Assembly: GCF_014635665.1 (NCBI RefSeq)
Contig: NZ_BMDG01000001.1
Span: 62,001-126,000, forward strand
DNA length: 64,000 bases
DNA from: Isoptericola cucumis
Lineage (GTDB): Bacteria; Actinomycetota; Actinomycetes; Actinomycetales; Cellulomonadaceae
Reading direction: 5' to 3'
The translations under genes and the position numbers were made by a program. Position 1 is the stretch's first letter; each line of letters begins with the position of its first letter. The notes under the pieces were generated by a model. The model saw only the letters and a program-made list of their open reading frames with translations. It searched no databases and was not told the origin of the DNA. Below are positions 48,627-57,529 of the stretch, one piece after another.

Positions 48627-49913
48627 GTGACCCACGACGTCAGCAGGCGTGCCGTGCTGAAGGCCGCGATCGGCGGCGGCATCGTCACCCCGCTCCTCGC
48701 GAGCTGCGGCGCCCTGGTCCCGGCCTCGGACGGACCGGGCTCGATCTCCGTGCACACCCAGCTCAGCGGCGCCGTCGCCGGCGCACAGGTGTTCGCGGAC
48801 GTCGTCGCCGCCTACCAGCGCCGCACCGGGCGCACCGTGGCGCAGCTCAAGAACGGCTCCGACCTCCCCATCGTCTTCGAGACGAGCACGCTGGCCGGCA
48901 AGGAGGCCGACGTCGCGATCGTCAACATGATGGGCCGCACCCTGGGATGGACCGGCGCCGGCGCGACGATCCCCGTGACCGGCCTGCTCGACGACTGGGG
49001 GCTGCGCGACAAGATCGTCCCCGAGGCGCTCGAGGAGTGGACCGACGGCGAGGGCCGCCTCCGGGCGTTCCCGTTCACCCGCACCAACTGGCCGGTCTCG
49101 TTCAACACGGGCCTGCTCGAGGAGGCCGGCGTCGAGATCCCCACGACGTCGGACGAGCTGATCGCCGTCGCCGACGCCCTCCGGTCCCGGGGCATCGGAC
49201 CCGTCACGGTCGGCGGCTCCGACTGGAGCGGCCAGAAGCTGTTCCTGCAGATCCTGCAGGGCTTCGTCTCGCAGGAGGAGGCGCGCCGGGTGTTCTCGAC
49301 CGGCAGGCTCTCCGAGAGCGCGGGCGCCGTCGCCGGGGTCGAGCACTTCGTCGAGCTGCGGGACGCGGGCGTCTTCGTCGACGACGTGCAGGGCTACACC
49401 TCGGACTCCGAGCTCACCCAGTTCAACACCCGCAAGGCCGCCATCGTCCCCGCGATGTCCTCCGCGCTGGCGCTCGTGCCCGCGGAGCGGGCCAAGGAGG
49501 TCGCCGTCGGCGGCTGGCCCGTCCCGTCCAGCGGCGGCGTGCTGGACCGGCCCAGCGTCATCAAGAGCTACAACGGTCACGGCATCTGGATCAGCGAGAA
49601 CGGCGCCGAGAAGCTCGACCTCATCAAGCCGTTCGTCCAGGACCTGTTCTCCGACGCCGTCACCGACGCGTTCATCCTCGGCTCCGGCCGCGACATGAAC
49701 CGCGTCACCGACACGGTGAGCACCGACTTCCCGCTGGTCGCACAGGCCTCCCGCCTCACCGACGACGACGTCACGCCCGTCATGCTCCCCGACCTGCTCA
49801 TCCCCGACTCCGTCTTCGAACCGATGATCAAGGTGACCGCCATGGCCTACGGGTCGTCCGCGTCCGCCGAGCGGATCGTCGACGCGTTCGAGAAGTCCTA
49901 CGACGCGGCCTGA
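48627..49913 (+). CDS. Sugar ABC transporter solute-binding lipoprotein (Tat-type signal)
   Basis: 428 residues from the GTG at 48627 (AGGGAGG upstream). The signal sequence SRRAVLKAAIGGG has twin arginines in a Tat-like context and ends in a lipobox LLASC (C27), so export is probably by Tat followed by lipidation. Mature domain is a family-1 binding protein (FTRTNWPVSFNTGLLEEAG; KAAIVPAMSSALALVPAERA). First gene of the plus-strand mannoside operon. It likely binds a manno-oligosaccharide or N-glycan fragment, judged from the glycosidases downstream. Confidence 0.9.
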   Translation: MTHDVSRRAVLKAAIGGGIVTPLLASCGALVPASDGPGSISVHTQLSGAVAGAQVFADVVAAYQRRTGRTVAQLKNGSDLPIVFETSTLAGKEADVAIVNMMGRTLGWTGAGATIPVTGLLDDWGLRDKIVPEALEEWTDGEGRLRAFPFTRTNWPVSFNTGLLEEAGVEIPTTSDELIAVADALRSRGIGPVTVGGSDWSGQKLFLQILQGFVSQEEARRVFSTGRLSESAGAVAGVEHFVELRDAGVFVDDVQGYTSDSELTQFNTRKAAIVPAMSSALALVPAERAKEVAVGGWPVPSSGGVLDRPSVIKSYNGHGIWISENGAEKLDLIKPFVQDLFSDAVTDAFILGSGRDMNRVTDTVSTDFPLVAQASRLTDDDVTPVMLPDLLIPDSVFEPMIKVTAMAYGSSASAERIVDAFEKSYDAA

Positions 49914-49938
49914 CCGCCGGCGACACGAAAGGCTCCCC

Positions 49939-50877
49939 ATGACCACGCTCGTCGACGCCGCCACGGACACCGCGGCGGGCACCTCGCCGCCCGGCGCCCC
50001 CGCCGGGGCACGCCGCCGCGGCACGCTGCGCGAACGCTTCCCCGGCCTCGCCCTGCCCGCCCTCGTCTGGTACGCGGTCTTCATGATCGGCCCGGTGGTG
50101 GCGATGTTCGTCATCGCCTTCCTCTCGTGGCCGGGCATGCTCGTCACGCCGACGTTCGCCGGCCTGGACAACTTCGCCACCGTCTTCGCCGACGAGACCT
50201 TCTGGGCCGCGACGCGCAACTCGGCCGTGCAGATCGTCGTCGGCCTGCCGGTGATGATCGTGCTCGCGTTCCTGCTCGCGTTCTACGTGGTGCAGAAGCC
50301 GCGCGGCCACCGCGTGCTGCGCTACCTGCTCTTCATCCCCGCGCTGATCTCCGCGCCCGCCACGGCGATGGTGTTCTACGCGATGCTCAACCCGGACGGG
50401 CTGGTCAACGGCATCCTCGCCCCGCTCGGGTTCGGCGGGACCGCCTGGCTCGCCGACCCGAGCACCGCCCTCGGCGCCATCATCGCCGTCGAGCTGTGGA
50501 GCGGCATCGGCTACTCGGCCGTGCTCGTCGCGTCGCGCCTCGACGGCGTCGACACCGAGATCGTGCAGGCCGCCCGCATCGACGGCGCCGGCGACTGGCG
50601 GATCGCGTGGCGGATGTACTGGCCGATCGCGCGCGACTTCATCGGCGTCGTCACGATGCTGCAGTTCCTGTCGATGCTGTTCAACTCCGCCCAGAACGTG
50701 CTCCTGCTGACCCAGGGCGGGCCGGGCACCTCGACGACGACGCTCGCGTACCTCATCTACCAGAAGGCGTTCGTCGAGGCCGACCTGGGCTACAGCCAGG
50801 CCGTCGGCGTCGTCCTCTTCGTGATCGGCCTGCTGGGCATGGGCGCCATCCGCCGCGTGCTGCGCGCCACCCACTGA
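49939..50877 (+). CDS. Sugar ABC transporter permease, MalF type
   Basis: 312 residues. A 35-residue A/T/P-rich start precedes six helices from LVWYAVFMIGPVVAMFVIAF; the EAA loop is DTEIVQAARIDGAGDWRIAWRM (consensus EAAxxDGA region). Inner-membrane channel half of the importer. 25 bases after the binding-protein gene, with GAAAGG upstream. Confidence 0.9.
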   Translation: MTTLVDAATDTAAGTSPPGAPAGARRRGTLRERFPGLALPALVWYAVFMIGPVVAMFVIAFLSWPGMLVTPTFAGLDNFATVFADETFWAATRNSAVQIVVGLPVMIVLAFLLAFYVVQKPRGHRVLRYLLFIPALISAPATAMVFYAMLNPDGLVNGILAPLGFGGTAWLADPSTALGAIIAVELWSGIGYSAVLVASRLDGVDTEIVQAARIDGAGDWRIAWRMYWPIARDFIGVVTMLQFLSMLFNSAQNVLLLTQGGPGTSTTTLAYLIYQKAFVEADLGYSQAVGVVLFVIGLLGMGAIRRVLRATH

Positions 50878-50906
50878 TCCCCGACCAAGAGCCCGAGGAG
50901 ACCGAC

Positions 50907-51761
50907 ATGGCCCGGCGCACCGCAGCCCTCCCCCTGCGCGACCGCATCGGCTCGATCACGAGCGGCACGCTCGCGTGGATCTACGCCGCCCTGCTGATCG
51001 TGCCCTTCTACTACTTCATCGTCTCGTCGTTCAAGGACAACGAGCAGATCTTCGAGTCGCCGCTGGCGCTGCCGACCACGTGGGACCTGTCGAACTTCAC
51101 GACGGCGATCGACCAGGCCGACCTGTGGCTCGCCGTCGCGAACTCGGTGCTGACGACCCTCTTCGCGCTGCTGCTCACGCTCGTGCTGGCGCTGCCCGCG
51201 TCGTTCGCGCTGGCCCGTGCCAGGGGCCGCGCCGGCAAGGTCGTGGAGGGCGTCTTCGCGCTCGGGTTCCTCATCCCGTCGTTCGCCGCCCTGTTCCCGA
51301 CGTTCCTGCTGGCCGCCGCCCTCGGCCTCTTCCACACCCGCACGTTCGTGGTCTTCCTGCTGCCGGCGACGGCGCTGCCGCTGTCGGTCGTCATCCTCAC
51401 GTCGTTCATGCGGACGATCCCGCGCGAGCTGGAGGAGGCCGCGTCGATGGACGGCGCCACCTCCCTGCAGGTGCTGCGCCAGGTCTACCTACCGATCTGC
51501 ATCCCCGGCATCGCGACGGTGCTGCTGCTGAACTTCCTGTCGTTCTGGAACGCCTACCTGTACCCGCTGATCCTCATCGGGCCGGACACGGCGCAGCGCA
51601 CCATCCAGGTCGCCCTGCCCACCCTCAAGGTCGACGCGGGCACCGACTACGGCGTGCTCATGGCCGGCACGCTGTTCACCCTGCTGCCCGTGTACCTCGT
51701 GTACACGCTGCTGCAGCGCCAGATGCAGCGCGCGCTGCTCTCGGGGGCGGTGAAGGGATGA
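50907..51761 (+). CDS. Sugar ABC transporter permease, MalG type
   Basis: 284 residues, six helices from LAWIYAALLIVPFYYFIVSS, EAA loop PRELEEAASMDGATSLQVL. Second channel subunit. CGAGGAG precedes the ATG at 50907. ATGA overlap with the GH3 gene, which couples import to hydrolysis. No ATPase gene follows. Confidence 0.91.
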   Translation: MARRTAALPLRDRIGSITSGTLAWIYAALLIVPFYYFIVSSFKDNEQIFESPLALPTTWDLSNFTTAIDQADLWLAVANSVLTTLFALLLTLVLALPASFALARARGRAGKVVEGVFALGFLIPSFAALFPTFLLAAALGLFHTRTFVVFLLPATALPLSVVILTSFMRTIPRELEEAASMDGATSLQVLRQVYLPICIPGIATVLLLNFLSFWNAYLYPLILIGPDTAQRTIQVALPTLKVDAGTDYGVLMAGTLFTLLPVYLVYTLLQRQMQRALLSGAVKG

Positions 51762-54076
51762 CGACCCCCGCACCCGTCACGGCGGCCGGGCTGCCGCTGG
51801 CGACCCGCATCGGCCAGGTCAACCAGCGCCTCAAGGGCTGGGAGGCCGTGCGCTGGGTCGACGGACGCCCGCGCGTGACCGACGTCCTGCGCGCGGAGGT
51901 GGACCGGTGGGGCGGGCTCGGCGCGCTCTACGGCGTCCTGCGCGCGGACCCCTGGTCGGCCGTCCGGTGGGAGGACGGCATCCCACCCGAGCGCAGCGCC
52001 GAGGCGTACGCCGCCGTGCAGGAGCACGTGCGGCGGTACGGCGACGGGCTGCCCGTGCTGTTCGTCGAGGAGGCGCCGCACGGCCTGATGGCGCTGGGCG
52101 GCACGACGCTGCCCGTCAACCTCGCCCTCGGCGCGGGGATGGACGCCGGGCTCACCGAGGAGCTCGGCGCCCTCGTGGCGGCCGAGGCCCGCGCCCGCGG
52201 CACGCACGTCGCGCTCGTGTCGGGTCTCGACGTGCTGCGCGACCCTCGCTGGGGGCGCGCGGAGGAGTGCTTCTCCGAGGACCCGGCGCTCGCGGCGACG
52301 CTCGTCGAGGCGACGGTCCGCGGCATGCAGGGCACCGCAGGCTGCGACGACCCGATCGACGCCGGGCACGTCGCCGTCGTCGCCAAGCACCTCGCGGGCC
52401 AAGGCGCGGGCATCGGCGGACGCAACGGCTCCGGCGCCCCGATCGGCCGGCGCGAGCTCGGCGAGCTGCACCTGCGCCCGGCCTTCGCCGCGGCCCGCGC
52501 GGGCGTCGCCGGCTACATGGCCGCCTACAACGACGTCGACGGGGTGCCCTGCAGCGCGAACGAGGAGCTGCTGACCGGCACGATCCGCGACCGGTGGGGC
52601 TGGAGCGGCCTCGTCATGGCCGACGGCACGGCCGTCGACCGGCTGCGCGACAGCGCGCCCGACCCGGCGTCCGCCGCGGCGCTCGCCCTGCAGGCCGGCG
52701 TCGACCTGAGCCTCTGGGACGAGGCGTTCACGCACGTCGAGGAGGCCCTCGACCGCGGCCTGGTCGGCGAGGACGTGCTCGACCGCGCCGTCGACCGGGT
52801 GCTCGCGCTCAAGCGTCGCCTCGGGCTGCTCGGAGAGCACGTCCCCGCAACGAGCCCCACGGCGGGCCCCGCCCCGACCGGCGCCGAGCCCGCGCGCGAG
52901 CGGGAGGTCGTCGCGCTCGTCGAGCGCGCGGCCCGGCAGTCGGTGGTCCTGGTGCGCGACGACGGCGTGCTGCCGCTGCACGACGGCGCGACCGTCGCCG
53001 TCGTCGGGCCGAACGCCGACGACCTCGACGCGCAGCTCGGCGACTACACGCCGCCGCGCCCGCCGTCGGACCCCGCGGCGTCCACGGTGCTCTCGGCGCT
53101 GACCGACCGGCTCGGTGCCGGGCGGGTGCGGCACGCCGCCGGCAGCCGGCTGCGCGGGCCGCTCGACGACGGGCCGGAGCCCGGCGCCCTCGCCGCCGTG
53201 CGGGAGGCGTGCGCGGCGGCCGACGTGTCCGTCGTCGTCCTCGGCGGCACCAGCCGGCGCAGCTACGACGACGAGTTCGCCGCCAACGGCGCCGTCGAGG
53301 GCCCCGCCCCGGACACGACGAACGGCGAGGGCGTCGACCTGTCGTCCGTCGCGCTGCCGCAGGCCCAGCTGGACGTCGCGCGCGCCGCGCGGGCGGCGGG
53401 CAGGCCGGTCGTGGGCGTCCTGATCGACGGGCGCCCGCGGGTGCTGACCGAGCTGCTGACGCTCGTCGACGCGCTGCTCGTGGTGCCGTTCCCGGGGCCG
53501 GGCGGCGGCGCCGCGGTCGCGGAGACGCTGCTGACCGGGTCGGCGTCGGGCCGTCTCCCGGCCACGTTCCCCGCGGCGGACGGCGTCCTGCCCGTCGCCC
53601 ACGACGAGCGCCTGGAGACCGCCCGCGCGTACTCCGACAACCCGGTGCTGCGCGGGCTGCCCCTCGGCTCGGCGCACGTGCCCGGGATCTCGGCCGTCCT
53701 GCGCGACGACACGGCCACCGTCCCCGCGTCCGCGCTGGCTGCCGGCGCCGCCGCCGTGCTCACCGTCGACGTCACGAACACCGGCCCCGCCCCCGCGACG
53801 GTGTCCGTGCCGCTGTACGGGCGGCGGCACGAGCGCGGCGTCCGGCCCCGGCGTCGTACGCTCCTGGGCGTGCAGCGCGCCATCGTCGGGGCCGGCACGA
53901 CCACGTCCCTGACGTACCGGCTCGGCCTCGACGCGCTCGGCTCCTGGGCGGGCGGCGAGCCCGTCGCCGTGCCGGTGACCGTCGGCGTGTGGTGCACCCC
54001 CGACACCGACGAGCCCGCCGGCGCCGCCACCGCGCGCGTCACCGACCTGGAGGACACCACCCCGTGGGAACGCTGA
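51758..54076 (+). CDS. Glycoside hydrolase family 3 enzyme
   Basis: 772 residues without signal peptide. GH3 N-terminal barrel with the substrate motifs LFVEEAPHGLMALG, SGLDVLRDPRWGRAEECFSEDP and VVAKHLAGQGAG, nucleophile region GLVMADGTAVDRL (Asp in place of the usual SDW context), then the GH3 C-terminal sandwich (SVVLVRDDGVLPLHDG; VVVLGGTSRRSYDDEFA) and a short Fn3-like tail. The HGLMALGG context where most members read HG...FP, and the missing Ser-Asp-Trp, suggest an unusual specificity. Expected to split a terminal beta-linked sugar from imported oligosaccharides. Confidence 0.87.
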   Translation: MTTPAPVTAAGLPLATRIGQVNQRLKGWEAVRWVDGRPRVTDVLRAEVDRWGGLGALYGVLRADPWSAVRWEDGIPPERSAEAYAAVQEHVRRYGDGLPVLFVEEAPHGLMALGGTTLPVNLALGAGMDAGLTEELGALVAAEARARGTHVALVSGLDVLRDPRWGRAEECFSEDPALAATLVEATVRGMQGTAGCDDPIDAGHVAVVAKHLAGQGAGIGGRNGSGAPIGRRELGELHLRPAFAAARAGVAGYMAAYNDVDGVPCSANEELLTGTIRDRWGWSGLVMADGTAVDRLRDSAPDPASAAALALQAGVDLSLWDEAFTHVEEALDRGLVGEDVLDRAVDRVLALKRRLGLLGEHVPATSPTAGPAPTGAEPAREREVVALVERAARQSVVLVRDDGVLPLHDGATVAVVGPNADDLDAQLGDYTPPRPPSDPAASTVLSALTDRLGAGRVRHAAGSRLRGPLDDGPEPGALAAVREACAAADVSVVVLGGTSRRSYDDEFAANGAVEGPAPDTTNGEGVDLSSVALPQAQLDVARAARAAGRPVVGVLIDGRPRVLTELLTLVDALLVVPFPGPGGGAAVAETLLTGSASGRLPATFPAADGVLPVAHDERLETARAYSDNPVLRGLPLGSAHVPGISAVLRDDTATVPASALAAGAAAVLTVDVTNTGPAPATVSVPLYGRRHERGVRPRRRTLLGVQRAIVGAGTTTSLTYRLGLDALGSWAGGEPVAVPVTVGVWCTPDTDEPAGAATARVTDLEDTTPWER

Positions 54077-55401
54077 CCACGACCGCCCGGCCCGACGCCC
54101 CGCTCGACCCCCCGCTCGATGCCGAGGTCGACGCCACCCTGCGGGCCGCCGCGGACCGCGTGCGCGCCGTGGCGGGCGAGCGCGTCGGCGGCATGGTGGA
54201 GGCGGCGCTGCGGCGCACCCTCACCGACACGGTGACGACCGGCGCCGACGGCAGCGCGTTCGTCATCACCGGGGACATCCCGGCCATGTGGATGCGGGAC
54301 TCGACCACGCAGCTCACGCCCTACCTGCGGTTCCTCGCCGGGTGCGCGCCGCTCGCGGACCTCGTGGCCGGGGTCGTGCGCCGCCAGCTCGCGTGCCTGG
54401 ACCACGACCCGTACGCGAACGCGTTCAACGACGGGCCGACCGGCGCCCACTACGACCCCGACGACGTCTGCGACGACCCCCATGTGTGGGAGCAGAAGTA
54501 CGAGGTCGACAGCCTCGCCTACCCGGTCACGCTGGCGCACCGGCTGTGGCGCGCCACCGGGCGCACGGACGTGCTCGACGAGCGCGCGCACCGGGTGCTG
54601 CGGACGGTCGTCGACCAGCTGCGCCTCGAGCAGCGGCACGACCGGTCGCCGTACCGGTTCTCCCGCGACACGGCGATCCCCACGGAGACGCTCGCGCGCG
54701 ACGGCCGGGGCACGCCCGTCGGGTTCACGGGCATGACGTGGAGCGGCTTCCGCCCGTCCGACGACGCCTGCACCTTCGGCTACAACGTCCCCGCGAACCT
54801 GTTCGCCGCGCAGGCGCTGCTGGCCGTCGCCGAGATCGCCGGGGAGGTCTGGTCCGACACCGCGCTGGCCGACGACGCCCGCGCGCTCTCGGGCGAGCTC
54901 GTCGACGGCGCCGCGGCGCACGGGGTGGTCCCGCACCCCGCGGGCACCCCCGGCGACGGCGCGCGCATCTACGCGTACGAGGTCGACGGCCTCGGGGGCG
55001 TGCTGTGCATGGACGACGCCAACACCCCGTCGCTGCTCTCGCTGCCGCTCGTCGCCCCGGACGTGCTCGACCCCGACGTGTGGCGCGCGACGCGGGACTT
55101 CGTGCTGAGCCCGGCGAACCCGTACTTCTTCACCGGGAGCGTCGCGAGCGGCGTCGGCAGCCCGCACACGATGCCGGGCCGCGTCTGGCCGATCGCGCTG
55201 GCGGTGGAAGGCCTCACCGGCACGCCCGAGGACCGCCGGCGCCTGCTGCAGCTGATCGCCGACGCCGACGGCGGCACCGACCGCGTCCACGAGAGCTTCG
55301 ACCCCTCCGACCCGACGCAGTACTCGCGGCCGTGGTTCTCCTGGGCCGACTCGATGTTCTGCGAGCTCGCGCTGGCGGTGGCGGACGACGCGTCCTCCTG
55401 A
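54064..55401 (+). CDS. Glycoside hydrolase family 125, exo-alpha-1,6-mannosidase-like
   Basis: 445 residues. The (alpha/alpha)6 enzyme family is recognised by FVITGDIPAMWMRDSTTQ (acid region), FNDGPTGAHYDPDDV, WEQKYEVDSLAYP, FGYNVPANLFAAQAL, and CMDDANTPSLLSLPL, where conserved acidic residues sit. GH125 enzymes are metal-independent inverting alpha-1,6-mannosidases acting on N-glycan or mannan side chains. No signal peptide, so it works on imported glycans. The GTG at 54064 overlaps the GH3 end by 13 bases. Last gene of the operon. Confidence 0.9.
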   Translation: MGTLTTTARPDAPLDPPLDAEVDATLRAAADRVRAVAGERVGGMVEAALRRTLTDTVTTGADGSAFVITGDIPAMWMRDSTTQLTPYLRFLAGCAPLADLVAGVVRRQLACLDHDPYANAFNDGPTGAHYDPDDVCDDPHVWEQKYEVDSLAYPVTLAHRLWRATGRTDVLDERAHRVLRTVVDQLRLEQRHDRSPYRFSRDTAIPTETLARDGRGTPVGFTGMTWSGFRPSDDACTFGYNVPANLFAAQALLAVAEIAGEVWSDTALADDARALSGELVDGAAAHGVVPHPAGTPGDGARIYAYEVDGLGGVLCMDDANTPSLLSLPLVAPDVLDPDVWRATRDFVLSPANPYFFTGSVASGVGSPHTMPGRVWPIALAVEGLTGTPEDRRRLLQLIADADGGTDRVHESFDPSDPTQYSRPWFSWADSMFCELALAVADDASS

Positions 55402-55593
55402 CCCCGCCGGCCGTGCTCCGGCACGCGGATCCGTCCCCGTCGGCGCGTCGCGCGACGACTCTCCGGCAGCCCGCGCGGCACGGCGTCAGCCGTCGTATGG
55501 TCGACGGCGGACCGGACGGCCACAGTCGGTACCGGGGGGCAGCTGGCGCGGGCGGAGCAGCACGCGCGGGGAGGCGGAGATGGGTCGGACGGG

Positions 55594-56121
55594 ATGCCGG
55601 TGAACCCGGGCGAGGCGACATCGTCGCCCAGGTTCGACGTCGTCGGGTCGTGGACGGTGACCTCGGTCGCCGGGCTCGCGGACGTGCGTGCCGACCTGGA
55701 GTCGCGGCTGCCGTGCGACTGCCCTGCGGCCCGCGTGCCGCGCCGCTCGGGCGACGGTCTGCCCGGCTCGTTGTCCGGGGTGCAGCGCATGGTGCTCGTC
55801 GCGAGCGAGCTCGTCGCGAACGGCCTGGAGCACGCCACGCCGCCGGTCTCGGTGCGGCTGCTGTGCGACGGCGAGGTCGCGGTGCTGGACGTCGTCGACC
55901 ACAGCCCCGACTCCCCGCCGGTGGTCCCGCACGACCGCGAGCCCGGCGAGGGCGGGCACGGCCTGCGGCTCGCCGGCCGGGTCGCCGACCGGGTCGGCTG
56001 GTTCCGCACCCCCGCCGGGGAGAAGCACGTCTGGGCGGAGTTCAACTTCACCGCGGCGACGCCGACCATGGGCGCCCCGTGGCCGGTCAGCCGTGTCGGG
56101 GCTCGTACCGCACGGGGGTGA
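55594..56121 (+). CDS. RsbW-like ATP-binding protein (HATPase, anti-sigma type)
   Basis: 175 residues. GHKL ATPase with N-box ELVANGLEHA, G1 box DVVDHSPDSPP and G2 box GGHGLRLAGRVADRVGW, the layout of the single-domain serine kinase/anti-sigma proteins common in actinobacteria. It may phosphorylate an anti-sigma antagonist or bind a stress sigma factor; no partner gene is adjacent. Start at ATG 55594, preceded by GTCGGAC only; a GAGGCGGAG block lies slightly farther upstream. Its 3' end overlaps the convergent rhamnulokinase gene by 35 bases. Confidence 0.83.
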   Translation: MPVNPGEATSSPRFDVVGSWTVTSVAGLADVRADLESRLPCDCPAARVPRRSGDGLPGSLSGVQRMVLVASELVANGLEHATPPVSVRLLCDGEVAVLDVVDHSPDSPPVVPHDREPGEGGHGLRLAGRVADRVGWFRTPAGEKHVWAEFNFTAATPTMGAPWPVSRVGARTARG

Positions 56122-57529
56122 ACGCGGCGGCGACGATCCCCCGCAGGTCCTCCAGGCCGCCGTCGACCAGACCGCGGGCGCGCGCCTGCACCAGCAGGTT
56201 CCCGATGGCCGTCGCCTCGACCGGACCTGCCACGACGGGCAGGCCGGAGCGGTCCGCCGTCGCCTGGCACAGCAGGGTGTTCTGCGCGCCGCCGCCCACC
56301 ACGTGGATGGTCGACACGCGGCGTCCGGCCAGTCCTGCCGCGGTCGCGACCGCGTCGGCGAAGGCCTGCGCGAGGCTCTCGACGATGCTGCGCACGAGCT
56401 CGCCGCGCGTCGCCGGCACGGGCTGGTCGTGCTCGGCGCACCACGCGGCGATGCGCGCGGGCATGTCCCCGGGGGCCAGGAACCGCGGGTCGTCGACGTC
56501 GAAGACGGCGACGGGCGTCGTGACGTGCGCGGCCTCGGCGAGCAGCTGGGCCAGCGTGCTGGAGCGCTGCGCCGCGGTGGCGTCCCGTTCCCAGGTGCGG
56601 ATCGACTCCGACAGCAGCCACAGCCCCATGACGTTGTGCAGGAACCGGGTGCGCCCGTCGACGCCGCCCTCGTTGGTGAAGCCCGCCCGGCGGGCCTCGT
56701 CGGCGAGCACGGGCGCATCCAGCTCGAGGCCCACCAGGCCCCACGTGCCGCACGACACGTAGGCGACGTCGCGGTCCGTGGCGGGCACCGCGACCACGGC
56801 GGACGCCGTGTCGTGCGAGCCGACGGCGCCGACCTCGAGCGGGCGGCCCACGAGCGCGGCGGCGTCTCCCGTGAGCGGGCCGAGCGTCGTCCCGGGGTCG
56901 ACGAGCCCCGGGAGGATGCCGGCCGGCAGGCCGAGCAGGCCGGCGAGCTCGACGTCCCACTCCCCCGTGCGGGCGTCGAGCAGCCCGGTCGTGGAGGCGT
57001 TGGTGCGCTCCGCGACCTCGGCTCCGGTGAGCCAGTGCGCGAGCAGGTCGGGCACCAGCAGCATCCGGTCGGCGAGGCCGAGCAGCGGCCCCTCGGTCGC
57101 GAGCTGGAACAGGGTGTTGAACGGCAGGTGCTGCAGGCCGTTGCGCTGGTACAGCGCGACGGCGTCCACGCGGGCGTGCACGCGCTCCACGCCGGCCGCG
57201 CGGCGCTCGTCCCGGTAGTGGTACGGCACGCCGAGCAGGCGCCCGCCGGCCAGCAGCCCGTAGTCCACCGCCCACGAGTCGATGCCGACGCCCTCGATCT
57301 CCCCGGGTGCGTCCCGCTCGGCCGCGGCGAGCCCCGCGAGCACCTGCCGGTACAGCTCCAGCAGGTTCCAGTGCAGCCCGTCCGGCGTGCGCACCGGGTC
57401 GTTCGGGACCCGCGCGACGTGGTGCAGCCGCAGCCCCTCGCGCCCCCCGAACCGCCCGAGGATGACGCGGCCGCTGGTGGCGCCCAGGTCCACGGCGGCG
57501 AGCGTGCCCGCCCTCGCTGGCACCGGCAT
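56087..57529 (-). CDS. rhaB: Rhamnulokinase
   Basis: 480 residues. FGGY-type sugar kinase: phosphate-1 loop AAVDLGATSGRVILG, substrate region GVGIDSWAVDYGLL, VGSHDTASAVVAVPA, YVSCGTWGLVGLEL and adenosine motif VVGGGAQNTLLC. Phosphorylates L-rhamnulose at C1 using ATP. The TGATG junction with the aldolase gene gives a one-base stop/start overlap (a GTG three bases earlier is an alternative start). Last gene of the rhamnose operon. Confidence 0.93.
   Translation of the reverse strand: MPVPARAGTLAAVDLGATSGRVILGRFGGREGLRLHHVARVPNDPVRTPDGLHWNLLELYRQVLAGLAAAERDAPGEIEGVGIDSWAVDYGLLAGGRLLGVPYHYRDERRAAGVERVHARVDAVALYQRNGLQHLPFNTLFQLATEGPLLGLADRMLLVPDLLAHWLTGAEVAERTNASTTGLLDARTGEWDVELAGLLGLPAGILPGLVDPGTTLGPLTGDAAALVGRPLEVGAVGSHDTASAVVAVPATDRDVAYVSCGTWGLVGLELDAPVLADEARRAGFTNEGGVDGRTRFLHNVMGLWLLSESIRTWERDATAAQRSSTLAQLLAEAAHVTTPVAVFDVDDPRFLAPGDMPARIAAWCAEHDQPVPATRGELVRSIVESLAQAFADAVATAAGLAGRRVSTIHVVGGGAQNTLLCQATADRSGLPVVAGPVEATAIGNLLVQARARGLVDGGLEDLRGIVAAAFTPVRYEPRHG

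Noticed and set aside
54064-54076. Frameshift joining GH3 and GH125 into one protein
   Set aside because: GH3 ends at a proper stop, and GH125 begins with its own GTG and a complete family N-terminus; the 13-base overlap is ordinary operon packing.
55402-55593. Possible terminator or small gene in the 192 bases after GH125
   Set aside because: Only a 5-bp stem (CGTGC/GCACG) is present and no frame looks coding; it probably just holds the promoter of the HATPase gene.
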